Below, one piece after another: positions 24,865 to 32,153 of a stretch of DNA of 64,000 bases; positions within the stretch are counted from its first letter, which is position 1; every line of letters starts with the position of its first letter. The notes below the pieces were generated by a model. That model made no database searches and was not told the origin of the DNA. It was given only the letters and a program-made list of their open reading frames with translations. The position numbers and the translations under genes are program-made. The stretch is from DATCBF01 sp964401995 (lineage in GTDB: Bacteria; Actinomycetota; Thermoleophilia; Solirubrobacterales; 70-9): assembly GCA_964401995.1 (NCBI GenBank), contig CAYOAP010000012.1:1-64000 (forward strand), given 5' to 3'.

Positions 24865-24915
24865 CGAACTGCATCAAATTCTCAATCCAGCAGGATGAGA
24901 ATTTGATGCAGTTCG
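24865..24915. terminator. Perfect 20-bp inverted repeat after guaA
   Basis: Arms 24865-24884 and 24896-24915 are exact complements over 20 bp with an 11-base loop, beginning 1 bp after the guaA stop. The arms are AT-rich (CATCAAATTCTCA), unlike the surrounding DNA. No T-tract follows, so it could be a non-canonical terminator or a miniature-element remnant. Confidence 0.5.
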
Positions 24916-24929
24916 GATAGTTGGCAGCT

Positions 24930-25697
24930 ATGCCGTCGTTTGGGGTTTCGATCGCGGTCCTCAGCCTGGTCCAGGCCGCGCTTGTGGCCTTGCCAAAAGC
25001 GCGGGAGCTGACGCTTCCTGCTCGGCTGCACGGCCCTTGGTGGGCGCTGGTTCCGGCAGGTTCGATCGTGGTCGTGATCGTCGTCGTCAACTTTTACGCG
25101 GGGTCGGCGACGGCGCTTGCCTGGCTGGCGCTGGTCGGGGTGCCGCCCTTTGCGGCGCTGGCGCTCGCGGTCCTGGTCCGCGGGTCGCGGCCCGTCTGGG
25201 CGCTGGCGGTCGTGCCGCTGTTCGCGCTGGCCTGGGCGTCGACCGGGTCGCTGGCCGGAGAGAGCGCGGCGCTGGCCCTCTCGGGCCTCGGCTGCATCGG
25301 TCTCGGCTGGCTGCTGGTCTCTGTCGTTCCCGCCTACTGGCTCAAGCTCGGGATCTACGCGATGGCGGCGATCGACACCTGGCTCGTCGCCTCCGACCTC
25401 TTGCAGGGCCCTAACGCGACCCTGACCGCGGCCTCGGCGGGGGCGCTGCCGCGCCTGCACGTGGCACATTTCGGCTCGGCTCAGATGGGCTTCGGCGACC
25501 TCTTCATCGCCGCCACGGTCGGCTGCCTGCTGGCCGCCAGCCGACGGCGACAGCTTCAGGCGGCAGCGCTGGCTGTCGCTTTCGGGCTCGCCTTCGACCT
25601 CCTCTTCCTAGCCGTCGATGAGTTACCGGCGACCGTTCCGGTTGCTCTCGCTCTTGCGGCGGTGGAGCTGAGAGGCCGGCGGACGGCTGGTCAGTAA
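24930..25697 (+). CDS. Candidate GxGD intramembrane aspartyl protease (presenilin-like)
   Basis: A 255-residue polytopic membrane protein with about eight or nine hydrophobic segments. Three features in order resemble presenilin/SPP proteases: Asp149 in a helix (MAAIDTWLV), GFGD at 187-190 followed by LFIA, and LPATVP at 232-237, matching the PAL element (LPALPISI in human presenilin). Spacing, 41 residues between aspartates and 42 to the PAL-like site, is compatible with archaeal homologs. The start could be TTG 24921. No homology search could be run, so function is inferred. It lies directly before the zinc operon but ends at its operator. Confidence 0.55.
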   Translation: MPSFGVSIAVLSLVQAALVALPKARELTLPARLHGPWWALVPAGSIVVVIVVVNFYAGSATALAWLALVGVPPFAALALAVLVRGSRPVWALAVVPLFALAWASTGSLAGESAALALSGLGCIGLGWLLVSVVPAYWLKLGIYAMAAIDTWLVASDLLQGPNATLTAASAGALPRLHVAHFGSAQMGFGDLFIAATVGCLLAASRRRQLQAAALAVAFGLAFDLLFLAVDELPATVPVALALAAVELRGRRTAGQ

Positions 25698-25718
25698 TGA
25701 AAATGGATCTCATTCTGA
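25698..25718. promoter_or_regulatory. Zur-box-like operator of the zinc operon
   Basis: Palindrome TGAAAATG-GATCT-CATTCTGA (8-5-8, with 6 of 8 half-site positions symmetric), close to actinobacterial Zur boxes. It lies 15 bp before the GTG of the znu operon and overlaps the likely promoter (TTTAAT at 25719-25724 as -10). The operon ends with a Fur-family gene, which would close a feedback loop. Confidence 0.65.
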
Positions 25719-25733
25719 TTTAATGCCGGGACC

Positions 25734-27488
25734 GTGCTCGACCCCTTCCAGCTCCCCTTCGTCCAGCGCGGCCTGATCGAGGTCCTGATCCTGGCGATTC
25801 CGGCCGGCCTGCTCGGAACCTGGATCGTCCTCCGTGGGCTCGCCTTCTTCTCCCACTCGGTCGGCACCGCCGCCTTCCCAGGCTTGGTCCTCGCCGACGG
25901 GCTCGGCTTCGCCGCCGCGCTCGGCGCCTTCGGCGCCGCGATCGTCTTCACGATCGGCACCGTGCTGCTCTCTCGCGGTAAAGACGAGGGGCGAGACAGC
26001 GTCGTCGCGATCGTCCTCGTCGGCTGCCTCGCCGCCGGGGTGGTCCTCGCCAGCGACGTCTTCGGCTCTGGCGCCAACGTCGAGACCCTGCTCTTCGGCA
26101 GCTTGTTGCTGGTCGACGGCGGCGACATCGCCCTTGCCGTCCTCGCCGCCGTCGCGACCCTTATGGCGACGCTGCTCGTCGGCGAGCGCTGGCTTGCCGG
26201 CGGCTTCGATCCCGAGACGGCCGATTCGGTCGGGGCCGGGGGGCGAGTGCTCGATCTGGCCCTCTTGGGGCTGATCGCCCTTGCCACCACGGCGGCGCTC
26301 TCGGTCGTCGGCGCCCTGCTTGTCACCGCGCTTTTCGTCGTCCCGGCGATCACGACCCGGCTTTTCTTCGAGCGGATGCGCCCCTGGCAGCTGGCCAGCG
26401 TCGCCCTCGTCGCGGTCGAGGGCACGGTCGGGCTCTGGCTCTCGGTCAAGACCGATGCCCCGCCGGGGGCGACGATCGCCGTCGTCGCCGGGGCGGTGTT
26501 CGTCCTCGCGGTGGCTGCGCGGGAAGCCTCGAAATTGCCCCGGGGCGCCACTGTTGCGGCGACTGCCCTGGCAGCGCTCTCGCTGCTGGCTGCAGGCTGC
26601 GGCGGCAGCGCCAGCGGCGGCAGCAACGGTCAGCTCGATGTGGTGGCGACGACCACCCAGCTCGGCGACTTCGTCCGCGAGGTCGGCGGCAGCGCGGTCT
26701 CGGTCGACCAGATCCTGCAGCCCAATACCGATCCGCATGAGTACGAGCCACGCCCGAGCGACATCGAGGGCGCCGCTGACGCCAAGCTCGTCTTCGCCAA
26801 CGGCGACAACCTGGACAAGTGGGTTGACCAGGTCGTCTCCGACAGCGGCAGCGAAGCGGAAGTCATCGATCTGGGCGCGTCGGTCCCCGACCGGCTGCCC
26901 GGTGAGACGAGTGGGGCCGAGGCTTCCCAGTTCGACCCGCACTGGTGGCATGACCCCCGCAACGCGGAGACGGCGGTGGGCGAGATCGAGGCGAGCCTGG
27001 CCAAGGCAGATCCGAGCCGGCGCGCCCTCTTCGCCCGCAACGCGGCCCGCTATCTGGCCAAGCTGCGGGCGCTCGACTCCGGGATCGCCGCCTGCATCGA
27101 CACGGTTCCTCCGTCCCAGCGCAAGCTGGTCACCGACCACGACGCCTTCGGCTATTTCGCCCACCGTTACGGGATCGAAGTCGTCGGCGCCGTCATCCCC
27201 TCGCAGACGACCCAGGCCCAGCCCTCGGCCAAGGACCTGAGCGAGCTGGTCAAGCTGATCGAGCGCGAGCGGGTGCGGGCGATCTTCCCCGAGAGCTCGC
27301 TCAGCCCGAAGGTCGCCGAAGCGATCGCCAGCCAGACCGGCGCCTCGGCTGCCTACACGCTCTACGGCGACACCCTCGGCCCCAGCGACTCCGATGGCGC
27401 CACCTACATCGCGATGGAGCGCGCCAACGCCGACGAAATGGTCCGCGGCTTCACCGCCGGGAGGCACGGGTGCCCGCCGAGCCGCTGA
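25734..27488 (+). CDS. Fused zinc ABC permease and substrate-binding lipoprotein (ZnuB-ZnuA)
   Basis: A 584-residue fusion. Residues 1-265 are a ZnuB/ABC-3 type permease with several helices. Residues 268-289 look like a lipoprotein signal ending LLAAGC (lipobox). Residues 295-584 are a cluster A-I metal-binding protein: NTDPHEYEPRPSD, DPHWWHDPRNA and VTDHDAFGYFAHRYGIE supply the zinc histidines. An in-frame TTG at 26535 just before the lipobox could allow separate translation. With ZnuC and a second permease it forms a high-affinity zinc importer. Confidence 0.85.
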   Translation: MLDPFQLPFVQRGLIEVLILAIPAGLLGTWIVLRGLAFFSHSVGTAAFPGLVLADGLGFAAALGAFGAAIVFTIGTVLLSRGKDEGRDSVVAIVLVGCLAAGVVLASDVFGSGANVETLLFGSLLLVDGGDIALAVLAAVATLMATLLVGERWLAGGFDPETADSVGAGGRVLDLALLGLIALATTAALSVVGALLVTALFVVPAITTRLFFERMRPWQLASVALVAVEGTVGLWLSVKTDAPPGATIAVVAGAVFVLAVAAREASKLPRGATVAATALAALSLLAAGCGGSASGGSNGQLDVVATTTQLGDFVREVGGSAVSVDQILQPNTDPHEYEPRPSDIEGAADAKLVFANGDNLDKWVDQVVSDSGSEAEVIDLGASVPDRLPGETSGAEASQFDPHWWHDPRNAETAVGEIEASLAKADPSRRALFARNAARYLAKLRALDSGIAACIDTVPPSQRKLVTDHDAFGYFAHRYGIEVVGAVIPSQTTQAQPSAKDLSELVKLIERERVRAIFPESSLSPKVAEAIASQTGASAAYTLYGDTLGPSDSDGATYIAMERANADEMVRGFTAGRHGCPPSR

Positions 27489-28216
27489 TCGAGGCCGCCG
27501 GCCTCGGCGCCGGCTACGACGGGACGCTGGCCATCTCCGACGTCTCCTTCTCGCTGCTGCCGGGCCAGCGCTTGGCCCTGCTCGGGCCCAACGGCGGCGG
27601 CAAGACCACCCTGCTGCGGGCGCTGATCGGCGAGTTGCGGCCGGCCGCCGGAACCCTGGGCGTCAACGCCCGCTGCGGGACGGTGCCCCAGACCGAGCGC
27701 TCCCGCCTCGACTATCCCGTCTCCGCCCTCGACGTGGCGACGATGGGGACGCTCTCGCGGCTGCCCTGGTGGCGCCGGCCCGGCCGCCGCGACCGCGAGG
27801 CGGCGGCGCGGGCGCTGGAGCGGGTCGGCCTCGGCGCGCTCGCCGGCGAGACCTTCGGCAAGCTCTCCGGCGGCCAGCGCCAGCGGGTCTTGATCGCCCG
27901 TGGCCTGGTTCAGGAAGCCCGCATCCTGCTCCTCGACGAGCCCTTCACCGGCCTCGACCGTCCCAGCGCCCAGGGCCTGGAGGACCTGATCGCGGAGTTG
28001 GCGGGGGAGGGGCGGGCGGTTGTGATCGCGACCCACGACCTCGAGCAGGCGCGTCACTGGGACCTGGTGCTCTGCCTCAACAAGCGCCAGGTCACCTTCG
28101 GCGATCCCGCCCAGGTGCTGGACCTCGCTGTGCTGGAAGCGACCTACGGCGGCGCGATCGTCGAGATCCCCGGCAGCGACGGCAAGTGCATCCTGCCCCC
28201 TCACCACCACCACTGA
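27470..28216 (+). CDS. znuC: Zinc ABC transporter ATPase (ZnuC)
   Basis: A 248-residue ABC ATPase. Walker A GPNGGGKTT, signature LSGGQRQR, Walker B ILLLDEPFTGLD and switch histidine ATHD are intact. It overlaps the fusion gene by 19 bp and is followed 2 bp later by the second permease. The protein ends in four consecutive histidines, possibly a metal-binding tail, coded by native DNA. Confidence 0.93.
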   Translation: MPAEPLIEAAGLGAGYDGTLAISDVSFSLLPGQRLALLGPNGGGKTTLLRALIGELRPAAGTLGVNARCGTVPQTERSRLDYPVSALDVATMGTLSRLPWWRRPGRRDREAAARALERVGLGALAGETFGKLSGGQRQRVLIARGLVQEARILLLDEPFTGLDRPSAQGLEDLIAELAGEGRAVVIATHDLEQARHWDLVLCLNKRQVTFGDPAQVLDLAVLEATYGGAIVEIPGSDGKCILPPHHHH

Positions 28217-28218
28217 AG

Positions 28219-29040
28219 ATGATCGAGCCGCTCGAACAGGCCTTCATGCAGCGGGCGCTGGCCGAGGTGATCCTGGTCGGGTTCGCCGGCGGCGCGCTCG
28301 GCTGCTGGGTCGTCTTCTACGGCCTCTCCTACGCGGCCGAGTCGCTTGCCCACGCGCTCTTCCCGGGCCTGGTGATCGCCGCCATCGCCGGCGTGCCGCT
28401 GCTCTTCGGCGCGGTGCCGGCGATCGTCATCGCGGCCCTGGCGATCGCCGCCGCCTCGCGGATCGCGGGGGTGACCCGCGACGTCGCCGTCGCCGTCGTC
28501 GTCACCACGATGTTCGGCCTTGGGGTCTTGCTGGCGCTCTCGCCGCAGTCGCCGCCGGGGATCGAGACTTTGCTCTTCGGCGACCTCTTCGGCCCCACCG
28601 ACGTCGACCTGGCGACCGCCGCCGGCCTTGCCGTCGCCGTCGGCATCGCGCTCTGGCTCCTGCATGGCCGCCTGTTGACAGCGGGGTTCGATCGCGCCGC
28701 CGCCCGCTCGCTGGGCGTCTCCCCGGCGCTTGCCGACGCGGCGCTGTTGATCCTGCTCGCCGCCGGGATCGTGGTCGCCGTCCAGGGCTTGGGCAACCTG
28801 CTCGTCGTCGCCGTCTTCGTCGGCCCGGCCGCCGCCGCCAGCCGGCTGACCGAGCGGATGGCGCCGATGATGCTGCTGGCTGCGGCGCTGGCGGCGCTCG
28901 CCGGCATCGCCGGCCTCTACCTCTCCTATTACGCCGGCACGGCGGGCGGCGCCTCGGTGGCGCTGGCGATCGTCGCCATCTACCTGCTCTCGCTGCTGGC
29001 CGGCCGCTTCGCCTCGATCCAGCGCCAGCGGAGGGCCTGA
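28219..29040 (+). CDS. Zinc ABC transporter permease, second subunit
   Basis: A 273-residue ABC-3 family permease with about eight membrane helices (starts MIEPLEQAFMQRALAEV, contains GIETLLFGDLFG as in ZnuB). It differs from the permease domain of the fusion gene, so the importer is probably a heterodimer of two permeases. ATG at 28219 is 2 bp after the ATPase stop. Followed closely by zur. Confidence 0.88.
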   Translation: MIEPLEQAFMQRALAEVILVGFAGGALGCWVVFYGLSYAAESLAHALFPGLVIAAIAGVPLLFGAVPAIVIAALAIAAASRIAGVTRDVAVAVVVTTMFGLGVLLALSPQSPPGIETLLFGDLFGPTDVDLATAAGLAVAVGIALWLLHGRLLTAGFDRAAARSLGVSPALADAALLILLAAGIVVAVQGLGNLLVVAVFVGPAAAASRLTERMAPMMLLAAALAALAGIAGLYLSYYAGTAGGASVALAIVAIYLLSLLAGRFASIQRQRRA

Positions 29041-29045
29041 GCGCG

Positions 29046-29519
29046 GTGGCTACGATCGAGGAGATGGGAAACGCCGCCAACACGGCCTGGGCAGAGCACG
29101 CGCTGACGGCGCTGCAGGATGCTGGCTACCGCAAAGGGGGCGCCCGCAAGGCGGTGGTGGAGACGCTGGCCCACCACGACTGCGCCGTCACCGCCTTGGA
29201 GCTGGACGAGGAGCTGCGCGGCCGCAGCGCCGCGGTCGGCCGCGCCAGCGTCTACCGCACGCTTGACCAGCTCGAGGAGCTGGGCCTGGTCCAGCGGCTT
29301 GAAGTCTCCCGCGGGGTGGCGAGCTACGAGCTGATCAGTCCCAGCGGACATCACCATCACCACGCGATCTGCCGCGGCTGTGGCCGCATGGAGGCCTTCG
29401 AGGACCCGAAGCTCGAGCAGGCGATCGCCCGGGTCTCCGAGCAGGTCGACTTCGAGGTCTCCGAGCACGACGTGATCCTGCGCGGCCTCTGTGAGCGCTG
29501 CGCCGTCAAAGCCGGCTAG
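29046..29519 (+). CDS. zur: Fur-family zinc-responsive repressor (Zur)
   Basis: A 157-residue Fur-family regulator: winged helix (residues 25-90, GRASVYRTLDQLEELGLV), sensory histidine run SGHHHHHAICRGC and two CxxC pairs (CRGC, CERC) for structural zinc. Its place as last gene of a zinc import operon with a Zur-box-like operator makes zinc the likely effector. GTG 29046 is used; ATG 29064 is an alternative start. Confidence 0.87.
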   Translation: MATIEEMGNAANTAWAEHALTALQDAGYRKGGARKAVVETLAHHDCAVTALELDEELRGRSAAVGRASVYRTLDQLEELGLVQRLEVSRGVASYELISPSGHHHHHAICRGCGRMEAFEDPKLEQAIARVSEQVDFEVSEHDVILRGLCERCAVKAG

Positions 29520-29524
29520 CTGCC

Positions 29525-29568
29525 GATCTGCCCCCAGCCCTCGTCGGGCGAGGCGCCGGGGGCAGATC
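29525..29568 (+). terminator. Hairpin downstream of zur
   Basis: Perfect 11-bp stem GATCTGCCCCC / GGGGGCAGATC (29525-29535, 29558-29568) with a further GC-rich stem inside, starting 6 bp after the zur stop. Only CTCTGTT follows, so termination would be intrinsic but weakly T-tailed. Confidence 0.55.
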
Positions 29569-29891
29569 GACTCTGTTAAGCCCGCAATGACTAGTTCCCC
29601 TTTGTGATTGCGGGGGCCGGGAATACCGGCTCGCACGTGTGCATCTTCACCTTGTCTCACCCCCTTTGGATCGCTTTGTCAGACAAGGTGGACCGCGATC
29701 TAGGGCAGCACTCGCCCCCTGCTTTGAATCAAGCCGACGGGAAGAACCGCGCCAGCGCGGGCCACCCACTCGGTAGAGCGGCTCCATTGATCAATGAGTT
29801 ACAACCGATCAAAAATGCGCACGCAAATTGCTGGCAACCATGCCGTAGGCTCCTGCGACTTGAATAACCCCGACTTATTGGAGGAACTCGC
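29569..29891. other. Non-coding intergenic region with a 10-bp inverted repeat
   Basis: About 320 bp without convincing coding potential and with lower GC than its surroundings. It contains a perfect inverted repeat CACCTTGTCT / AGACAAGGTG (29648-29657, 29681-29690; 23-base loop) and a smaller CATTGATCAATG palindrome (29786-29797). It probably holds the leader and control sites of the regulator at 29892 (Shine-Dalgarno GGAGGA at 29880-29885). No tRNA fold could be completed. Confidence 0.4.
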
Positions 29892-30497
29892 GTGGTAGCC
29901 AGAAAGTCCGAGAAGGGCTCAGGAGCACTCGATCAGCGCCTCGCGAAAGCGCTCGCGCACCCCTTGCGCGTGCGGATTCTCGAAGTCATCAACGAGCGGC
30001 CGATCAGCCCCGTCGCCTTCACCAGGGAGCTCGACGGGCCAGCTCTCTCTCAGATTGCCTACCACTTCCGCGTGCTCGAGAAGCACGGTTGCATCGAGTG
30101 CATCGAAGAAGTGAAGCGGCGCGGGTCGATGGAGCACATTTACCAGGGCACCCGCCGCGCCCTCTTTGGTGACGCCGACTGGGCGAAGCTGCCGAAGTCA
30201 ATCCGCGAGAGCGTCGCCGGAACCGTCCTGCAGGGGCTCATCTCAAGGCTCACCCGGGCGATGGAGGCAGGCACTTTCGATGCCCGCGACGATCGTCATC
30301 TCAGCTGGCTGGCGATGCTTCTCGACGAGGAGGGCTGGACGGAGTTCATCGCCCTGCTGGCCTCAACCTTGGCAAGGGCGCAGGAGCTTCAGGCTGAGGC
30401 GACTGAACGGATGGCCAAGTCCGGAGAGCAAGGAATCGGCGTGACTTTCGGGACGATGGCCTTTGAATCTTCGCCGGAGCCGGCCAAGAAGGCCTAA
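29892..30497 (+). CDS. ArsR-like winged-helix transcriptional regulator
   Basis: A 201-residue regulator. Residues 12-95 form a winged helix of the ArsR/HTH_20 type: LAKALAHPLRVRILEVINER, then SQIAYHFRVLEKHGCIE. No metal-binding cysteine motif is apparent, and the C-terminal helical part (110-185) may dimerise or bind a ligand. GTG start with a good Shine-Dalgarno. Target unknown; the long upstream region with an inverted repeat may be its own operator. Confidence 0.75.
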   Translation: MVARKSEKGSGALDQRLAKALAHPLRVRILEVINERPISPVAFTRELDGPALSQIAYHFRVLEKHGCIECIEEVKRRGSMEHIYQGTRRALFGDADWAKLPKSIRESVAGTVLQGLISRLTRAMEAGTFDARDDRHLSWLAMLLDEEGWTEFIALLASTLARAQELQAEATERMAKSGEQGIGVTFGTMAFESSPEPAKKA

Positions 30498-30516
30498 GCC
30501 GAACTGAAGCGAGAGA

Positions 30517-31461
30517 TCAGCTGTAGACGTCCCACTTCTTCAAGAACGGAAGCGGGTCGATCGGGCTGCCGCCCTGGTACCAGCCCGGAGCGGTCCAGAT
30601 CTCGAAGTGAAGGTGGCAGGCGGTGGCGTCGCCGGTCTCGCCGACGATGCCGATCGGCTGGCCGGTGCGGACCGATTCGCCGGTGTGGAGCGGCGAGGGT
30701 TCGGCCAGGTGCGCGTACATGAAGTCGTAGCCGGTGCCCTTGCCGTCGATCACGATGTAGTTGCCGGCGCTGCCCTCGTAGCCGGCGTACTGGACCTGGC
30801 CGCCACGGGCGGCGACGAGCGGGGTGCCGCAGGCGGCCATCACATCCTGGCCCTGGTGCGTGTGCCCGTCGCGGGGGGCGCCGAAGCGATCGGCCGCGGT
30901 GCCGTAGTCGTGCGGCCCGAGCTCGGGGAAGGCGTAGCCGTAGAAGCTGAATTCGAGGCCGAGGCTTTCGGTCGAGGCGACGGCGCGGGCGGCGACGGCG
31001 CCGGTCTGGGCTTCGATCCGGAAGCTGTAGTCGCCGTTGCGGGCCGGACGCCCTTCCGACGTCGTCCCGTCCCAGCGGATCGTGCTGGCGATATTCGGCT
31101 CGACGTCGTTGCGGTAGAAGCTGCGGATGACGGCGCCGGTCGCGTCGACGACGTTGATCACGAGGTCGTTCTGCGGCTGGGTGCTGGCGATCGTGTAGGT
31201 CAGCTTCGGGTAGCGGAAGCCGAAGTAGAAGGATTTGCGCGGCGAGGTCTGGGCCGAGACGATGCTGATCGCGCCGGCGCTGGGGGCGGGGGACGGGGTT
31301 CCGGTCGGGCTGCCTGCGGGCGGTGGGCCGCCGGCCGGAGTCGGAGCGCCGCCCATCGTCGTCGCGGAGGCGACTCCGGCGAAGCTCGCCAGGAGAATCG
31401 CGACGACTGTTACGACTAGCTTTCCGGCCAATCCCGGCCGGGCGCTGATGCCAACTGCCAC
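30517..31461 (-). CDS. Secreted M23 (LytM) peptidoglycan peptidase
   Basis: A 314-residue exported protein. Signal peptide (about 1-33), a Pro/Gly/Thr linker (35-65), an FlgD-like Ig domain (about 95-150: NDLVINVVDATGAVIRSFY) and an M23 domain with zinc ligands in HQGQD and HLHFE. It likely cuts peptide crosslinks in peptidoglycan. A c-di-AMP riboswitch lies in its leader, linking wall hydrolysis to c-di-AMP. GTG start with GAGAGGG upstream. Confidence 0.88.
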   Translation of the reverse strand: MAVGISARPGLAGKLVVTVVAILLASFAGVASATTMGGAPTPAGGPPPAGSPTGTPSPAPSAGAISIVSAQTSPRKSFYFGFRYPKLTYTIASTQPQNDLVINVVDATGAVIRSFYRNDVEPNIASTIRWDGTTSEGRPARNGDYSFRIEAQTGAVAARAVASTESLGLEFSFYGYAFPELGPHDYGTAADRFGAPRDGHTHQGQDVMAACGTPLVAARGGQVQYAGYEGSAGNYIVIDGKGTGYDFMYAHLAEPSPLHTGESVRTGQPIGIVGETGDATACHLHFEIWTAPGWYQGGSPIDPLPFLKKWDVYS

Positions 31462-31478
31462 GTGCCCTCTCTTTCTAT

Positions 31479-31617
31479 GGCCTACGGAGTTAGCTGTCGG
31501 GCTCGCGCTGAAAGAGATGCGCTACGGATCGTCTTCGTCCGATTCGCCCCTGAGACCTGCAAAGGCCTCTGCGGTTCCTCCGTTCCCGGCCGGATGGGCC
31601 CGGCTGGGATTCGGCAC
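31479..31617 (-). ncRNA. c-di-AMP (ydaO-yuaA) riboswitch
   Basis: The minus-strand leader of the M23 gene carries the ordered conserved blocks of the ydaO family: GCCGAATCC at the 5' end, GGGAACGGAGGAACC, GGGGCGAATC, a GTAG segment and the 3' block CCGACAGCTAACTCCGTAGGC. In this class c-di-AMP binding usually turns off genes for wall remodelling and potassium transport. It ends 18 nt before the gene's GTG. Confidence 0.9.
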
Positions 31618-31629
31618 TATTGGCGCGGC

Positions 31630-31635
31630 AGTATA
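31630..31635 (-). promoter_or_regulatory. -10 element for the riboswitch transcript
   Basis: TATACT on the minus strand, about 12 bp before the riboswitch's first conserved block; a GTGTCA -35-like hexamer lies 17 bp further upstream (31653-31658). Position fits transcription beginning at the aptamer. Confidence 0.5.
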
Positions 31636-31718
31636 GACACGGCGACGGCCGCTGACACTTATGCGGCGTGGCGGCTATCATCCCGGAGCCGCTGGGGGTT
31701 CCCCGCGGCTTTTCTCTG

Positions 31719-32153
31719 ATGAAGACCTACGTAGCCAAGCCTTCCGACCGCCAGCGCGACTGGTACATCGTCGACGCCGAGGGGCAGACCCTGGGCCGGA
31801 TGGCGACCCGCATCGCCGATGCCCTGCGTGGCAAGCGCAAGCCCGAGTACACGCCGCACATCGACACCGGCGACTTCATCGTCGTCATCAACGCCGAGAA
31901 AATCCACGTCACCGGCGACAAGCTGAAACAGAAGACCTACTGGCGCCACAGCGGCTACCCGGGCGGGATCAAGTCGCGCTCGCTGGCCGAGATGCTCGAC
32001 CGCCGCCCCGAGGAAGTCATCCGCAAGGCCGTCAAGGGGATGCTGCCGCGCAACCGCCTTGCCCGCCAGCAGCTGACCAAGCTGAAGGTATACGCCGGCC
32101 CCGACCACCCACACGCGGCGCAGATGCCGAAACCGATGGAAATCGAGAAATGA
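31719..32153 (+). CDS. rplM: 50S ribosomal protein L13
   Basis: A 144-residue L13 with MKTYVAKPSDRQRDWYIVDA at the N-terminus, the conserved HIDTGDFIVVINAEK and GMLPRNRLARQQLTKLKVYAG. The ATG at 31719 matches the family start; a GTG 51 bp upstream would add an atypical extension. No clear Shine-Dalgarno. The stop overlaps rpsI (ATGA), the conserved rplM-rpsI pair. Confidence 0.95.
   Translation: MKTYVAKPSDRQRDWYIVDAEGQTLGRMATRIADALRGKRKPEYTPHIDTGDFIVVINAEKIHVTGDKLKQKTYWRHSGYPGGIKSRSLAEMLDRRPEEVIRKAVKGMLPRNRLARQQLTKLKVYAGPDHPHAAQMPKPMEIEK

Noticed and set aside
24930..25697. Type IV prepilin peptidase (A24) instead of presenilin-like protease
   Set aside because: GxGD is shared, but the basic/Ile-Pro-Asn motif after the first Asp and the cytoplasmic cysteine loop are missing, while a PAL-like motif is present.
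25710..27467. 585-residue minus-strand frame opposite the znu fusion
   Set aside because: Asp/Gly/Arg-rich shadow; the plus-strand protein has all transporter and metal-binding motifs.
28202..28216. Four terminal histidine codons of znuC as a cloning tag
   Set aside because: They are followed by the native stop and the next operon gene; zinc proteins commonly have His-rich tails.
29740..29840. tRNA-like segment (GGTAGAGCGGCT resembling a D-arm, CATTGATCAATG as an anticodon stem)
   Set aside because: No matching acceptor stem and no GTTCGAATC-type T-arm could be placed at the required distances.
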